The notes under the pieces: generated by a model
Told to the model about the DNA's origin: nothing
What the model saw: only the letters and a program-made list of their open reading frames with translations
Databases searched by the model: none
Part shown: positions 43,426-51,784 of the stretch, one piece after another
Layout: every line of letters starts with the position of its first letter
Position numbering within the stretch: position 1 is the first letter of the stretch
Program-made: the position numbers and the translations under genes
Assembly (NCBI RefSeq): GCF_036013525.1
Contig: NZ_CP107853.1
Span: 12,152,001 to 12,216,000, forward strand
Length of the DNA: 64,000 nt
Origin: Nonomuraea sp. NBC_00507
Lineage (GTDB): Bacteria; Actinomycetota; Actinomycetes; Streptosporangiales; Streptosporangiaceae
Reading direction: 5' to 3'

Positions 43426-44543
43426 CCGTGTCCGATTCGCCGGGTGCGCTGCCGGACGAGCGCCGCGCCCAGATGGTGGATTTGCTGCGCCGGCGCGGCG
43501 TGGTACGCGTCAGCGAGCTGGCGACCGAGCTGGACGTCTCGGCCATCACGATCCGGCGCGACATCGCGCTGCTCTCGTCCCAGGGGCTCATCCGCCGGGT
43601 ACGCGGCGGCGCCGTACTCCACGACGGGCCGGTGGCCGAGACGCTCGCCGGCGTCGCCGAGACGGAGGAGTCGCCGGCATCCGACGCGGAGGCACCGCAG
43701 GTCACGATCGGCATGGTGGTGCCGTCGTTGAACTATTACTGGCCCGACGTGATCCGCGGCGTCCGGGAGGCAGCAGCGGCGGCCGGCGCGCGGGTCGTCC
43801 TGCGTGGCGCCAGCTACCGGGCCACCGACGAGCGCCGCCACCTCTCCCGGCTGGTGGAGGCGGTGGGCGTGGACGGCCTCCTGGTCGCGCCCACCACGAC
43901 CGGCGACGAAGGGGCGGAGCTGGTGCGCTGGCTGCAGGACGCCGACATGCCCATGGTGCTCATCGAGCGCACCGCCGCCTCCGGTCCCTACCAGGAGGCG
44001 ATGGAGTCGGTGGTCAGCGATCACGCGCTGGGGGCCGGCATGGCCGTGCGGCATCTGGTCGAGCTGGGTCACCGGCGGATCGGACTGATTACCACCATGC
44101 ATAGCCCGACGAGCCCGCACGTGCGGCGCGGCTGGCAGCAGGCATGCGAGGAGTTCGGCCTTTCACGGGACGACTCGCTGGACGTCAGCACGGTCGACCA
44201 GTCGGATCCCGAGTGGCCCAGGGCGCTGGAGAGCCTGATCGACCGATGCGTCGCCTCCGGGACGACGGCGCTGCTCGTCCACTCGGACCCGGAGGCGATC
44301 GACCTGGTAGAACGGTGCCAGGAGCGCGGCATCCGCGTGCCCGGCGATCTCGCCATCGTGACCTACGACGACGAGGTGGCCGAGTTGTGCGACCCGCCGT
44401 TGACCGCTGTCCGCCCGCCCAAGACGGCCATCGGTCGGGCGGCCTTCGGGCTGCTCGCCGAGCGCCTGACCGACCCGGAGCGCCCCACCCACCGCATGGT
44501 CATCGAGCCACGTCTGATCGTGCGCTCGTCCTCGGCGTCATGA
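43422..44543 (+). CDS. DeoR-type helix-turn-helix fused to LacI-type sugar-binding domain
   Basis: 373 residues. Residues about 10-65 are a DeoR HTH (RRAQMVDLLRRRGVVRVSEL, SAITIRRDIALLSSQGLIRR, VRGGAVL). From about residue 90 a periplasmic-binding-protein-like domain follows: IGMVVPSLNYYWPDVIRGVR, GVDGLLVAPTTT, HLVELGHRRIGLITTMHSPT and DLAIVTYDDEVAELCDPPLT, as in LacI/GntR effectors. This hybrid replaces the usual LacI headpiece. Co-translation with the lyase suggests it controls the locus in response to a sugar. Its 3-prime end lies within a 41-bp tandem repeat. Confidence 0.88.
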   Translation: MTVSDSPGALPDERRAQMVDLLRRRGVVRVSELATELDVSAITIRRDIALLSSQGLIRRVRGGAVLHDGPVAETLAGVAETEESPASDAEAPQVTIGMVVPSLNYYWPDVIRGVREAAAAAGARVVLRGASYRATDERRHLSRLVEAVGVDGLLVAPTTTGDEGAELVRWLQDADMPMVLIERTAASGPYQEAMESVVSDHALGAGMAVRHLVELGHRRIGLITTMHSPTSPHVRRGWQQACEEFGLSRDDSLDVSTVDQSDPEWPRALESLIDRCVASGTTALLVHSDPEAIDLVERCQERGIRVPGDLAIVTYDDEVAELCDPPLTAVRPPKTAIGRAAFGLLAERLTDPERPTHRMVIEPRLIVRSSSAS

Positions 44544-44622
44544 GCATGCCACGTCTGATCGTGCGCTCGTCCTCGGCGTCATGAGCATGCCACGTCTGAT
44601 CGTGCGCTCGTTCTCGGGGTCG
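44508..44622. repeat. Three tandem copies of a 41-bp unit at the regulator gene end
   Basis: Copies begin with CCACGTCTGATC at 44508, 44549 and 44590. The first two are identical; the third diverges at its end. The first copy encodes the last residues (PRLIVRSSSAS) and stop of the regulator, so the unit arose by duplication of its 3-prime end. Confidence 0.9.
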
Positions 44623-44628
44623 TAGCGT

Positions 44629-46572
44629 TCACTGTCCGCTGGGCGCGACGGACGTGTCCAGGAGGTCGTCCGTCCCGTCCGGCCAGGTCACACGGGCGAG
44701 CTCCGGGCCGTCCCAGGACAGGACCGGCGACCGGTCCGGCTCCTGACCGCCGAGGAACACCGCCACGTCGTACCAGGTGTCCGGCCGCGCCGGCGCGGTG
44801 GTGGCGCACCAGGGCACGAGCGTCCACGGTGCGAGCGGCGAGGAGTCCTGGGCGGAGAGCACCCCGCGCAGGTCCAGCCCCGGTCCCGCGATGACGCGCG
44901 CGTGCATGGTGCCGTTCGAAGCGGCGGGGAGGTCGCCCTGGACGGGGTCGGCGGCGGGGAGCGGCCATCCGCCGACACGCAGCCGGCCGGGCTCCGCCCC
45001 GGTGTCCCGCATCCGGACCAGGCGCAGCTCCCAGGGCCCGCGCACGGCGGAGAGCAGCTCCAGCCACGGCCCGAGGCGTACCGTCCCTGGCCGCCCGTAA
45101 CCGTGGTCCCCGCGAGCGTCGCCCTCCGGGGTGACCCAGTGGGCCTGCCAGCGTGAGGCCCCGACCGTCGTTCCCGAGGGGAGGCGGTCGAGGAGGAGTG
45201 TCTCGAATCCCGTGCGGTGGCTCGGCCGCCCGTCCTCGTCCAGGAGCACGACCGCCTGGTCGAAGGGGTCGGCGGCGTGCTCACCTGCGAGCACGGGCGA
45301 GGTGACGGTCGAATAGCCCAGCCGCGCGTACAGGGGCGAGTCCGTCAGGTGTGTCCCCGGGTGGGAGTGGTCGGTGCCGTGGTTGATCACCCGTACGACG
45401 CCGTCGCCCCGGGTGCCGCTGACCAGCCAGCCCGGCGCGCGGACGACTCGCTGGTAGTCGCCGGACTCGATCGGCAGCGGCTCCTCCACGGCCGTCCACA
45501 CCGGATGGTCGGCGGGCAGGGACAGGCCGAAGAAGCCCTTGGCCGCCCAGTACGGCGAGCCGGGCCCGGAGTAGGACTGGGCGATCGGGGGCCAGGCTCC
45601 GTGCCAGCCCAGGGTCAGGACTCCGTCCTCGTCCGGCGCCCCGCGTTCGGTGAAGTGGCGGGCGATGCCGGAGGCGGCGCGGCGCAGCAACCCGGGGCCC
45701 GGCGTGGCGATCCCCGCCCGGGCGCCGGTCCAGAACTGGGTGGCGGCGGCGAACCGGTAGGTCAGGCTGCGTCCCTGGACCAGCGGGGATCCGTCCGCTC
45801 CTACGAGGTGGACGGCGTCGTGCAGGTAGCGTTCGAGCCGCTCCAGGTAGAGCGGTCGCCGTGAATCCGCCGCCGGGTCCCCGGCCGCCATCTCGCTCCA
45901 CATCAGCGGGTAGAACTGCAGCGCCCATCCGGCATAGTGGTCGTAGGCGCGCTCGGCGCCGTCGGCGTACCAGCCATCCTCCCTGGCGAAGCCGTCGGTG
46001 AACGCGAGCCCTTCCTCGATGTCCTTGCGCTCGAAGGGGCCGCCGACGGAGGCGAGGAACTGCTCGACCATGATCTGGAACCAGATCCAGTTGATCGGCG
46101 GGTAGTCCGAGCCGATCGCGGGCGCGAGGTAGTCGACGACCTGCTCCTGCACGATCGGGTCGAGCCGGTCCCACAACCACGGCCTCGTCAGGTGGAGCAC
46201 CAGGGCGAGGGACGCGGCCTCGACCTTCGCCTGGCCGTGCTCGTCGAGGCGCACCCAGCGCTCGGGTGAGCGGGGGTCCGTGCCGGTGGCCAGGCCCTGC
46301 GCGTACCACTCCATCAGGCCGAGCGGATCATGCCCGCCCTCGCCCGCGACCCGGAACCCGGCCGCCAGGAACGTGCGCGCGAAGCCTTCCAGCGCGTCGA
46401 CGTCGGGCCCGTACCCACCCGGCGGGCCGGGGAAGGAGATCCGGGCATGGGACGCCGAGGCGTACCGCCGGGCGGACAGGAGGAGATGGTCGGCGAGTGC
46501 CGCCCAGTGGTTCCTGGTCCATCCGGTGTGGGGCGAGAGCCGCAGGTCGTCGAACTCCCGCAGCATGAGCAT
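44629..46572 (-). CDS. DUF2264 family protein
   Basis: 647 residues, AGGAGG 4-5 bases before ATG. The N-terminal half is the DUF2264 helical domain (WTRNHWAALADHLLLSARRY, DPLGLMEWYAQGLATGTDPR, INWIWFQIMVEQFLASVGGP, DGWYADGAERAYDHYAGWAL, QGRSLTYRFAAATQFWTGAR). The C-terminal part is beta-rich. DUF2264 has a toroid fold like glycoside hydrolases and lyases and often lies in plant-polysaccharide loci, but no activity is established. No signal peptide. It is divergent from the dehydrogenase-ABC operon, with shared control sites between. Confidence 0.9.
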   Translation of the reverse strand: MLMLREFDDLRLSPHTGWTRNHWAALADHLLLSARRYASASHARISFPGPPGGYGPDVDALEGFARTFLAAGFRVAGEGGHDPLGLMEWYAQGLATGTDPRSPERWVRLDEHGQAKVEAASLALVLHLTRPWLWDRLDPIVQEQVVDYLAPAIGSDYPPINWIWFQIMVEQFLASVGGPFERKDIEEGLAFTDGFAREDGWYADGAERAYDHYAGWALQFYPLMWSEMAAGDPAADSRRPLYLERLERYLHDAVHLVGADGSPLVQGRSLTYRFAAATQFWTGARAGIATPGPGLLRRAASGIARHFTERGAPDEDGVLTLGWHGAWPPIAQSYSGPGSPYWAAKGFFGLSLPADHPVWTAVEEPLPIESGDYQRVVRAPGWLVSGTRGDGVVRVINHGTDHSHPGTHLTDSPLYARLGYSTVTSPVLAGEHAADPFDQAVVLLDEDGRPSHRTGFETLLLDRLPSGTTVGASRWQAHWVTPEGDARGDHGYGRPGTVRLGPWLELLSAVRGPWELRLVRMRDTGAEPGRLRVGGWPLPAADPVQGDLPAASNGTMHARVIAGPGLDLRGVLSAQDSSPLAPWTLVPWCATTAPARPDTWYDVAVFLGGQEPDRSPVLSWDGPELARVTWPDGTDDLLDTSVAPSGQ

Positions 46573-46613
46573 GGATCCTCCTGGTCGTGATCGCGCACGT
46601 TAACGTCCCCGTT

Positions 46614-46643
46614 TCGTACCATGCCGAACGCTCTTTGGTACGA
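46614..46643. promoter_or_regulatory. Inverted repeat in the divergent DUF2264/dehydrogenase promoter
   Basis: Perfect 8-bp arms TCGTACCA (46614-46621) and TGGTACGA (46636-46643) with a 14-base gap, followed by CCGATCAATA (46646-46655), which is shared with the lyase promoter. Confidence 0.55.
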
Positions 46644-46731
46644 GACCGATCAATATCGATCAGATAACGTGATCGTTCTGATTAACGAGGTATTGACGTG
46701 ATTGTAATGATCAGACATGATCAGCGGCACT

Positions 46732-46745
46732 GGTAAGCGCTTGCC
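46732..46745 (+). promoter_or_regulatory. LacI-family operator before the dehydrogenase-ABC operon
   Basis: GGTAAGCGCTTGCC has the AAGCGCTT core of LacI operators and differs at one base from the site at 37961. It lies 13 bases before the GTG start, where it would block transcription. Confidence 0.75.
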
Positions 46746-46758
46746 CGGAAGGACACTG

Positions 46759-47766
46759 GTGAGACGACCCCCTGCCCTGCTGGTCATGGACCCTGCGAAG
46801 TTCAGCGTGCAGTTCCACGAGCCGCAGCTTCGCCGGTTGCACGACCTGGTCGAGGTGGGCGATCCGATCGTGACCGCGGACCTCGACGCACCCTCCGTGC
46901 GCCGCCGGTTGCGCGACGTCGAGGTGCTGGTGACTTCGTGGGGCTGCCCGTCACTGACGACCGAGCGGCTGGCCGACGCGCCGCGGCTGCGGGCGATCTT
47001 CCACTGCGCGGGCACGGTCCGCACGTTCGTCACCGACGAGGTGTGGCGGCGCGGGATCCTCGTCACCAACGCCGCCGACGAGAACGCGATCCCGGTGGCC
47101 GAGTTCACCCTGGCAGCAGTCATCTTCGCCGGGAAGAAGGCCCCGTTCCTCGCCCAGGACGCGCGCCGGCTGCGCGCGGACTGGTCCTTCTCCGCCGGTC
47201 GCGGGGAGCTGACCAACCGCGGGCGCACGATCGGCGTCGTCGGCTTCTCCCGGGTGGGGCGCCGGGTCGTCGACCGGCTCCGCAGTCTGGAGGTGGACGT
47301 CCTCGTCGCCGATCCCTATGCCGACCCGGCCGCGGTGAGCGCGCTGGGTGCCCGGCTGCTGCCGCTGCCCGAGTTGCTGCCGCGTTGTGACGTGCTCACG
47401 CTGCACGTCCCGGAGCTGCCGTCCACCCATCACCTCATCGGGGCGCCCGAACTCGCCCTGCTGCGTGACGGGACCACCATCATCAACACCGCGCGCGGCG
47501 CCGTCCTGGACACCGCGGCCCTGGAGCGGGAGTGCGCCCAAGGCCGGCTCGACGCGATCCTCGACGTCACCGACCCCGAGCCCCTGCCCGCCACCTCACT
47601 GCTGTACGACCTGCCCAATGTCATGATCACCCCCCACATCGCCGGATCTCTGGGATCGGAGACCCGGCGGATGAGTGAGAGCGCGCTCGACGAGCTCGAA
47701 CGCTACCTGTCCGGTCAGCCGCCCCGTGCGGCCGTGACCCCCGACGACTTCATGGTGAGCGCCTGA
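46759..47766 (+). CDS. D-2-hydroxyacid dehydrogenase family protein
   Basis: 335 residues from GTG 46759 (GGAAGGA 5 bases upstream). NAD-binding motif GVVGFSRVGRRVVDRL, catalytic Arg in TIINTARGAVLD, Glu/Asp region DVTDPEPLP and His in MITPHIAGSLG are present, as in the SerA/GyaR superfamily. In sugar loci such enzymes reduce or oxidise 2-keto acids from uronate breakdown; that is inference here. First gene of an operon with the ABC sugar importer and under a LacI-type operator. Confidence 0.88.
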   Translation: MRRPPALLVMDPAKFSVQFHEPQLRRLHDLVEVGDPIVTADLDAPSVRRRLRDVEVLVTSWGCPSLTTERLADAPRLRAIFHCAGTVRTFVTDEVWRRGILVTNAADENAIPVAEFTLAAVIFAGKKAPFLAQDARRLRADWSFSAGRGELTNRGRTIGVVGFSRVGRRVVDRLRSLEVDVLVADPYADPAAVSALGARLLPLPELLPRCDVLTLHVPELPSTHHLIGAPELALLRDGTTIINTARGAVLDTAALERECAQGRLDAILDVTDPEPLPATSLLYDLPNVMITPHIAGSLGSETRRMSESALDELERYLSGQPPRAAVTPDDFMVSA

Positions 47767-47804
47767 GCCCTGAGACCGGCTCAATCGAAAGGAGACCGGA
47801 GCAA

Positions 47805-49103
47805 ATGACCGCTTCGAACACGCCAGCAAGGGTGCGCCACCCCCTCGTGAAAACGCTGAGCGCCGCGGCCGCGCTCTCGCTGGCGCTCACCGCCTGCGGC
47901 GGGTCGTCGGAGCCGGCGAGCGGCGGCGACGGAAACGTCACGCTGAGCGTCACGGTGTGGAACATGGCCAAGACCCCCGAGTTCAAGGCGCTCTTCGACG
48001 CCTTCGAGGCGGCGAACCCCGGCATCAAGATCAAGCCGGTGGACATCCTCGCCGACGACTACGCCGAGAAGGTCACCACGATGCTCGCCGGTGGCGACAA
48101 GACCGACGTGATCACGATGAAGAACGTCACCGACTACTCGCGTTACTCCAGCCGCGGGCAGCTCCAGGAGCTCACCGACCTGGCCAAGTCGGGTGACGCC
48201 GCGAATCTGGCGGGCCTGGACGCGTTCAACGTCGGTGAGAAGTACTTCGCGCTGCCGTACCGGCAGGACTTCTGGCTGCTCTATTACAACAAGACGTACT
48301 TCGACAAGGCCGGTGTCAAGGCTCCCGAGACCCTGACCTGGGACGAGTACGCCAAGCTCGCGCAGCAGCTCACCAAGGACGAAGGCGGCAAGAAGGTCTA
48401 CGGCACCTACCACCACACCTGGCGGTCGGTGGTGCAGGCCATCTCCGCGGCCCAGACGGGCGGCGACCAGCTCAGCGGCGAATACTCCTTCTTCACCGAC
48501 CAGTACAACGTGGCACTCGGGGTGCAGAAGTCCGGCTCGACCCTCGACTTCGGCACCGCGATGGCGCAGAAGTCGGACTACAAGACGCTGTTCGAGACCG
48601 GGGCCACGGCCATGCTGCCCATGGGCACCTGGTACATCTCCGCACTCTTGGACGCCAAGAAGAACGGCAAGACCGACGTCGAGTGGGCGCTGGCCCCGAT
48701 GCCGCAGCGCCCGGGCGGCTCGGGGGTGACGACCTTCGGCTCGCCGACCGCCTTCGCCGTCAACAAGAAGGCCGAGCACGCTGACGCGGCCAAGAAGTTC
48801 GTGCAGTTCGCCGCGGGCAAGGCGGGCGCCGAGGCGATCAGCAAGGTGGGCGTGGTGCCGGCGCTGCAGAGCCCCGAGATCACCAGCGCCTACTTCGCGC
48901 TCGATGGCATGCCCACTGACGAGGTGTCCAAGAAGGCGTTCGAGCCGGACAAGGTCAATCTCGAGATGCCGGTCAGCGAGAACACCTCCGACATCGACAC
49001 CATCCTCAGGGAGGAGCACGAGCTCATCATGGTCGGCGACAAGCCGGTCGCCGACGGCATCAAGTCGATGAACGAGCGCGTCAAGAGCGAAGTGCTCAAC
49101 TAA
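47805..49103 (+). CDS. ABC transporter sugar-binding lipoprotein
   Basis: 432 residues. Lipobox LALTACGG (Cys about 29) after a short basic start marks a surface-anchored lipoprotein. VTLSVTVWNMAKTPEFKALF and FKALFDAFEAANPGIKIKPV are typical of the family 1 (MalE-like) extracellular solute-binding proteins, followed by YDYSRYSS-type and FALPYRQDFWLLYYNKTYFD segments. It delivers an oligosaccharide, probably the lyase substrate or product, to the two permeases encoded next. No ATPase gene is nearby, so a shared MsiK-like ATPase is expected, as is usual in actinomycetes. Confidence 0.92.
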   Translation: MTASNTPARVRHPLVKTLSAAAALSLALTACGGSSEPASGGDGNVTLSVTVWNMAKTPEFKALFDAFEAANPGIKIKPVDILADDYAEKVTTMLAGGDKTDVITMKNVTDYSRYSSRGQLQELTDLAKSGDAANLAGLDAFNVGEKYFALPYRQDFWLLYYNKTYFDKAGVKAPETLTWDEYAKLAQQLTKDEGGKKVYGTYHHTWRSVVQAISAAQTGGDQLSGEYSFFTDQYNVALGVQKSGSTLDFGTAMAQKSDYKTLFETGATAMLPMGTWYISALLDAKKNGKTDVEWALAPMPQRPGGSGVTTFGSPTAFAVNKKAEHADAAKKFVQFAAGKAGAEAISKVGVVPALQSPEITSAYFALDGMPTDEVSKKAFEPDKVNLEMPVSENTSDIDTILREEHELIMVGDKPVADGIKSMNERVKSEVLN

Positions 49104-49114
49104 GGACCGGCCCC

Positions 49115-49142
49115 GGCGGGCCTGGAGACCTCCAGGCCCGCC
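49115..49142 (+). terminator. Hairpin between binding-protein and permease genes (attenuator)
   Basis: A perfect 12-bp stem (49115-49126 with 49131-49142) with GACC loop lies 11 bases after the binding-protein stop. Such hairpins commonly raise binding-protein expression over the permeases by stabilising or partly terminating the transcript. Confidence 0.75.
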
Positions 49143-49172
49143 ACATGTCGCCGCAGGTCCTGCAGGAGAAGG

Positions 49173-50099
49173 ATGGCCATGGCTCACGTTGCAACACCAC
49201 CGGCGCCGACCGCCCCGCCTCACCGCCGGCGGGCCTGGCGCGACATCCTCGTCGGGTGGAGCTTCATCCTCCCGAACTTCGTCGGCTTCGCCCTGTTCAC
49301 GCTGCTGCCGATGCTCGCGGCCTTCGCCCTGGCGTTCCTGGACTGGGACTCCTACAGCACGCCGGAGTGGGTGGGGCTGGAGAACTTCCAGCAACTGTGG
49401 GCGGATGAGAACTTCCACGTCGCCCTGCGCAACACGCTCTACTACGCCGCGGGCCACATCCCGTTGACGCTGGTGGCGGCGCTCGGCCTGGCCATCGCGC
49501 TCAACCGGAAGCTGCGCGGGGTGGCGTTCTTCCGCACCGCGGCGTTCTTCCCGTACATCACCTCGCTGGTCGCCGTGGCGATCGTGTGGAACACGCTGTT
49601 CAACCCGACGGCGGGGCCGGTCAACCAGGTCCTCGAAGCGCTCGGCGTGGCGAGCCCGCCCAAGTGGGTGGCCAGCACCGACTGGGCGATGCCGTCCGTG
49701 ATCATCACCAGCGTGTGGCGGGACATGGGGTACTACATGGTGCTCTACCTGGCCGGGCTGCAGACGATCCCCAAGGAGTATTACGAGGCGGCGCGCGTGG
49801 ACGGCGCGAGCGCCTGGCAGCGGTTCTGGAACATCACGCTGCCGTGCCTGCGGCCCACGACGTTCTTCGTCATCGTCATGCTGACGATCCAGAGTTTCAA
49901 GGTCCTCGACCTCATCGTGGTCATGACCGACGGCGGCCCGGGCCGCAGCACGCTGGTGCTGGCCCAGCTCGTCTACCGGGAAGGCATCACTGAAGGAAAG
50001 TTCGGCTACTCCTCGGCGGTCGCCCTGGTGCTGTTCGTCATCGTGCTCACCGTCACCGTCGTCCAGTTCCGTATCAACGAGCGGAGGAGCGCCCGATGA
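49173..50099 (+). CDS. ABC sugar permease, MalF-like
   Basis: 308 residues with six helices. The cytosolic EAA loop is EYYEAARVDGASAWQRFWNI followed by TLPCLRPT. N-terminus is Pro-rich, then WRDILVGWSFILPNFVGFAL. It forms the import channel with the next permease, which it overlaps by 4 bases. Confidence 0.93.
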   Translation: MAMAHVATPPAPTAPPHRRRAWRDILVGWSFILPNFVGFALFTLLPMLAAFALAFLDWDSYSTPEWVGLENFQQLWADENFHVALRNTLYYAAGHIPLTLVAALGLAIALNRKLRGVAFFRTAAFFPYITSLVAVAIVWNTLFNPTAGPVNQVLEALGVASPPKWVASTDWAMPSVIITSVWRDMGYYMVLYLAGLQTIPKEYYEAARVDGASAWQRFWNITLPCLRPTTFFVIVMLTIQSFKVLDLIVVMTDGGPGRSTLVLAQLVYREGITEGKFGYSSAVALVLFVIVLTVTVVQFRINERRSAR

Positions 50100-50995
50100 C
50101 CGCGCTGCACGATGCTCCCCCGGCCGCCGCCCGGCCGCGCCCGCCGGCAGCGGCCGAGGACGGGGACCGCTCCGGCGGGAGCCCCATCCGCAAGGCGCTG
50201 GCCTACCTCTCGCTCACCGTCGTCACGCTGCTCGTGCTCGTGCCGTTCGCCTGGATGGTGTCGTCCTCGCTGAAGCGGGACAACGAGGTCTTCGCGATCC
50301 CCATGCAGTGGATCCCGCAGGAGCTGCGCTGGTCGAACTTCGTGGAGATCTGGGACCGCATCCCGCTGCTGACCTACCTGGGCAACTCGGCGTTCCTGTC
50401 CGTGACGATCACGCTGCTGCAGCTGCTCACCGGGAGCTTCGCCGCCTATGGGTTCTCCAAGGTGCGCTTCCCCGGCCGGGACGCGTTGTTCCTCGCCTAC
50501 ATCGCCACCATCGCCGTGCCGTGGCAGGCGTACATGGTGCCGCAGTACATCATGATGCAGCAGGCCGAACTGACGAACACCTACTGGGCGATCATCCTGC
50601 TGCAGGCGTTCGGCGCGTTCGGCGTGTTCCTCATGCGCCAGTACTACATGTCCATCCCGGACGACCTGTGCGAAGCGGCCCGGATCGACGGGCTGAGCGA
50701 ATACGGCATCTACTGGCGGATCATTCTGCCGCTGTCCAAGCCGGCGCTCGCCAGCCTGGCCCTGCTCACCTTCGTCAACACCTGGAACGACTACATGGGG
50801 CCGTTCATCTACCTGACGGACAACGAGCTGTGGACCGTGCAGCTCGGGCTGCGTTCCTTCGTCGGGCAGTACGACGCCGACTACGCGATGATGATGACCG
50901 GCGCGGTGCTGTCGGTGCTGCCGATCCTGGTCATCTTCCTGGTGGGGCAGCGTTACTTCATCCGCGGCATCGCGACGAGCGGGCTGAAGGGATGA
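50096..50995 (+). CDS. ABC sugar permease, MalG-like
   Basis: 299 residues, six helices. The EAA loop is LCEAARIDGLSEYGIYWRII with LPLSKPALASLALL. The end, RYFIRGIATSGLKG, matches the MalG-type C-terminus that contacts the ATPase. ATG overlaps the preceding stop. With the upstream permease and lipoprotein it builds a carbohydrate-uptake-1 importer. Confidence 0.94.
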   Translation: MTALHDAPPAAARPRPPAAAEDGDRSGGSPIRKALAYLSLTVVTLLVLVPFAWMVSSSLKRDNEVFAIPMQWIPQELRWSNFVEIWDRIPLLTYLGNSAFLSVTITLLQLLTGSFAAYGFSKVRFPGRDALFLAYIATIAVPWQAYMVPQYIMMQQAELTNTYWAIILLQAFGAFGVFLMRQYYMSIPDDLCEAARIDGLSEYGIYWRIILPLSKPALASLALLTFVNTWNDYMGPFIYLTDNELWTVQLGLRSFVGQYDADYAMMMTGAVLSVLPILVIFLVGQRYFIRGIATSGLKG

Positions 50996-51705
50996 GCGGG
51001 CACGACGCCGGCTCGGCGGTTCGCCGCCTGCTCCGCCCGGCCGAACAGGCGACGTACGAGAAGGTCTTCTCCACCGTTTACGTCGGTCTCATGACGAACC
51101 TCCTGCTCGCCGTCGCCTGCGCGCCGCTCCTCGCGGCACTCGCGATCGTGCGGGACCCGCTGGCGTCGTGGCCGTTCTTCACCGTGTTGTCGTCGCTGTG
51201 CGCGCCCGCGCTGGCCGGGGCGTTCAGCTGCTTCGCCGCGCTGAGCGACGGCTCGACCGCCGTCTTCCGCACGTTCTGGAGCGGCTACCGCCGCTGTGCG
51301 GCCCGCGCGCTGCTGCTCTGGGCGGCCGGAGCCGCAGCCGTGAGCATGCTGACCGTGGACGCCGTCATCGTGGCGCGCACCACCTGGGGGCCGGCGCTCG
51401 CGCCGTTCTTCGCCACGGCGGCGGCCCTGGTCGCGGCCGTGATCTGGGCCTCGCTGGTGCTGCTGGCCGAGCCCAGGAACGAGCCCGTACGACTGCGCGA
51501 CCTCGTGCGCCCCAGCCTCTACCTGGTGGCGCGGCGCTGGTACCTGGCCGCGGTCAGCATCGCCGTGCTCGTGCTGGCCGCGGCCATCATCCTGGTCAAG
51601 CCGGTGATCGGCCTCCTGGTGTTGTGCTCGCCCCTCCTGTACGTGGCGTGGGCCACGACCAGGTTCGTCGTCGCCCCGGTCCTGCCGGATTCCGCCGGGC
51701 GCTGA
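50992..51705 (+). CDS. DUF624-like membrane protein (YesL-type)
   Basis: 237 residues with about five or six helices; ATG overlaps the MalG-like stop by 4 bases. EKVFSTVYVGLMTNLLLAVA at the start and LVRPSLYLVARRWYLAAVSI later fit the DUF624/YesL type found beside pectin and rhamnogalacturonan transporters. Function unknown. As the last operon gene it probably assists the importer. Confidence 0.75.
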   Translation: MSGHDAGSAVRRLLRPAEQATYEKVFSTVYVGLMTNLLLAVACAPLLAALAIVRDPLASWPFFTVLSSLCAPALAGAFSCFAALSDGSTAVFRTFWSGYRRCAARALLLWAAGAAAVSMLTVDAVIVARTTWGPALAPFFATAAALVAAVIWASLVLLAEPRNEPVRLRDLVRPSLYLVARRWYLAAVSIAVLVLAAAIILVKPVIGLLVLCSPLLYVAWATTRFVVAPVLPDSAGR

Positions 51706-51784
51706 CACTCGACCGCCTGCCGGCGGGTCAGTCTCCCTTCGTGACGGTGACCGTATGTCCCCCTATGTGATCCATCTCGGCATG

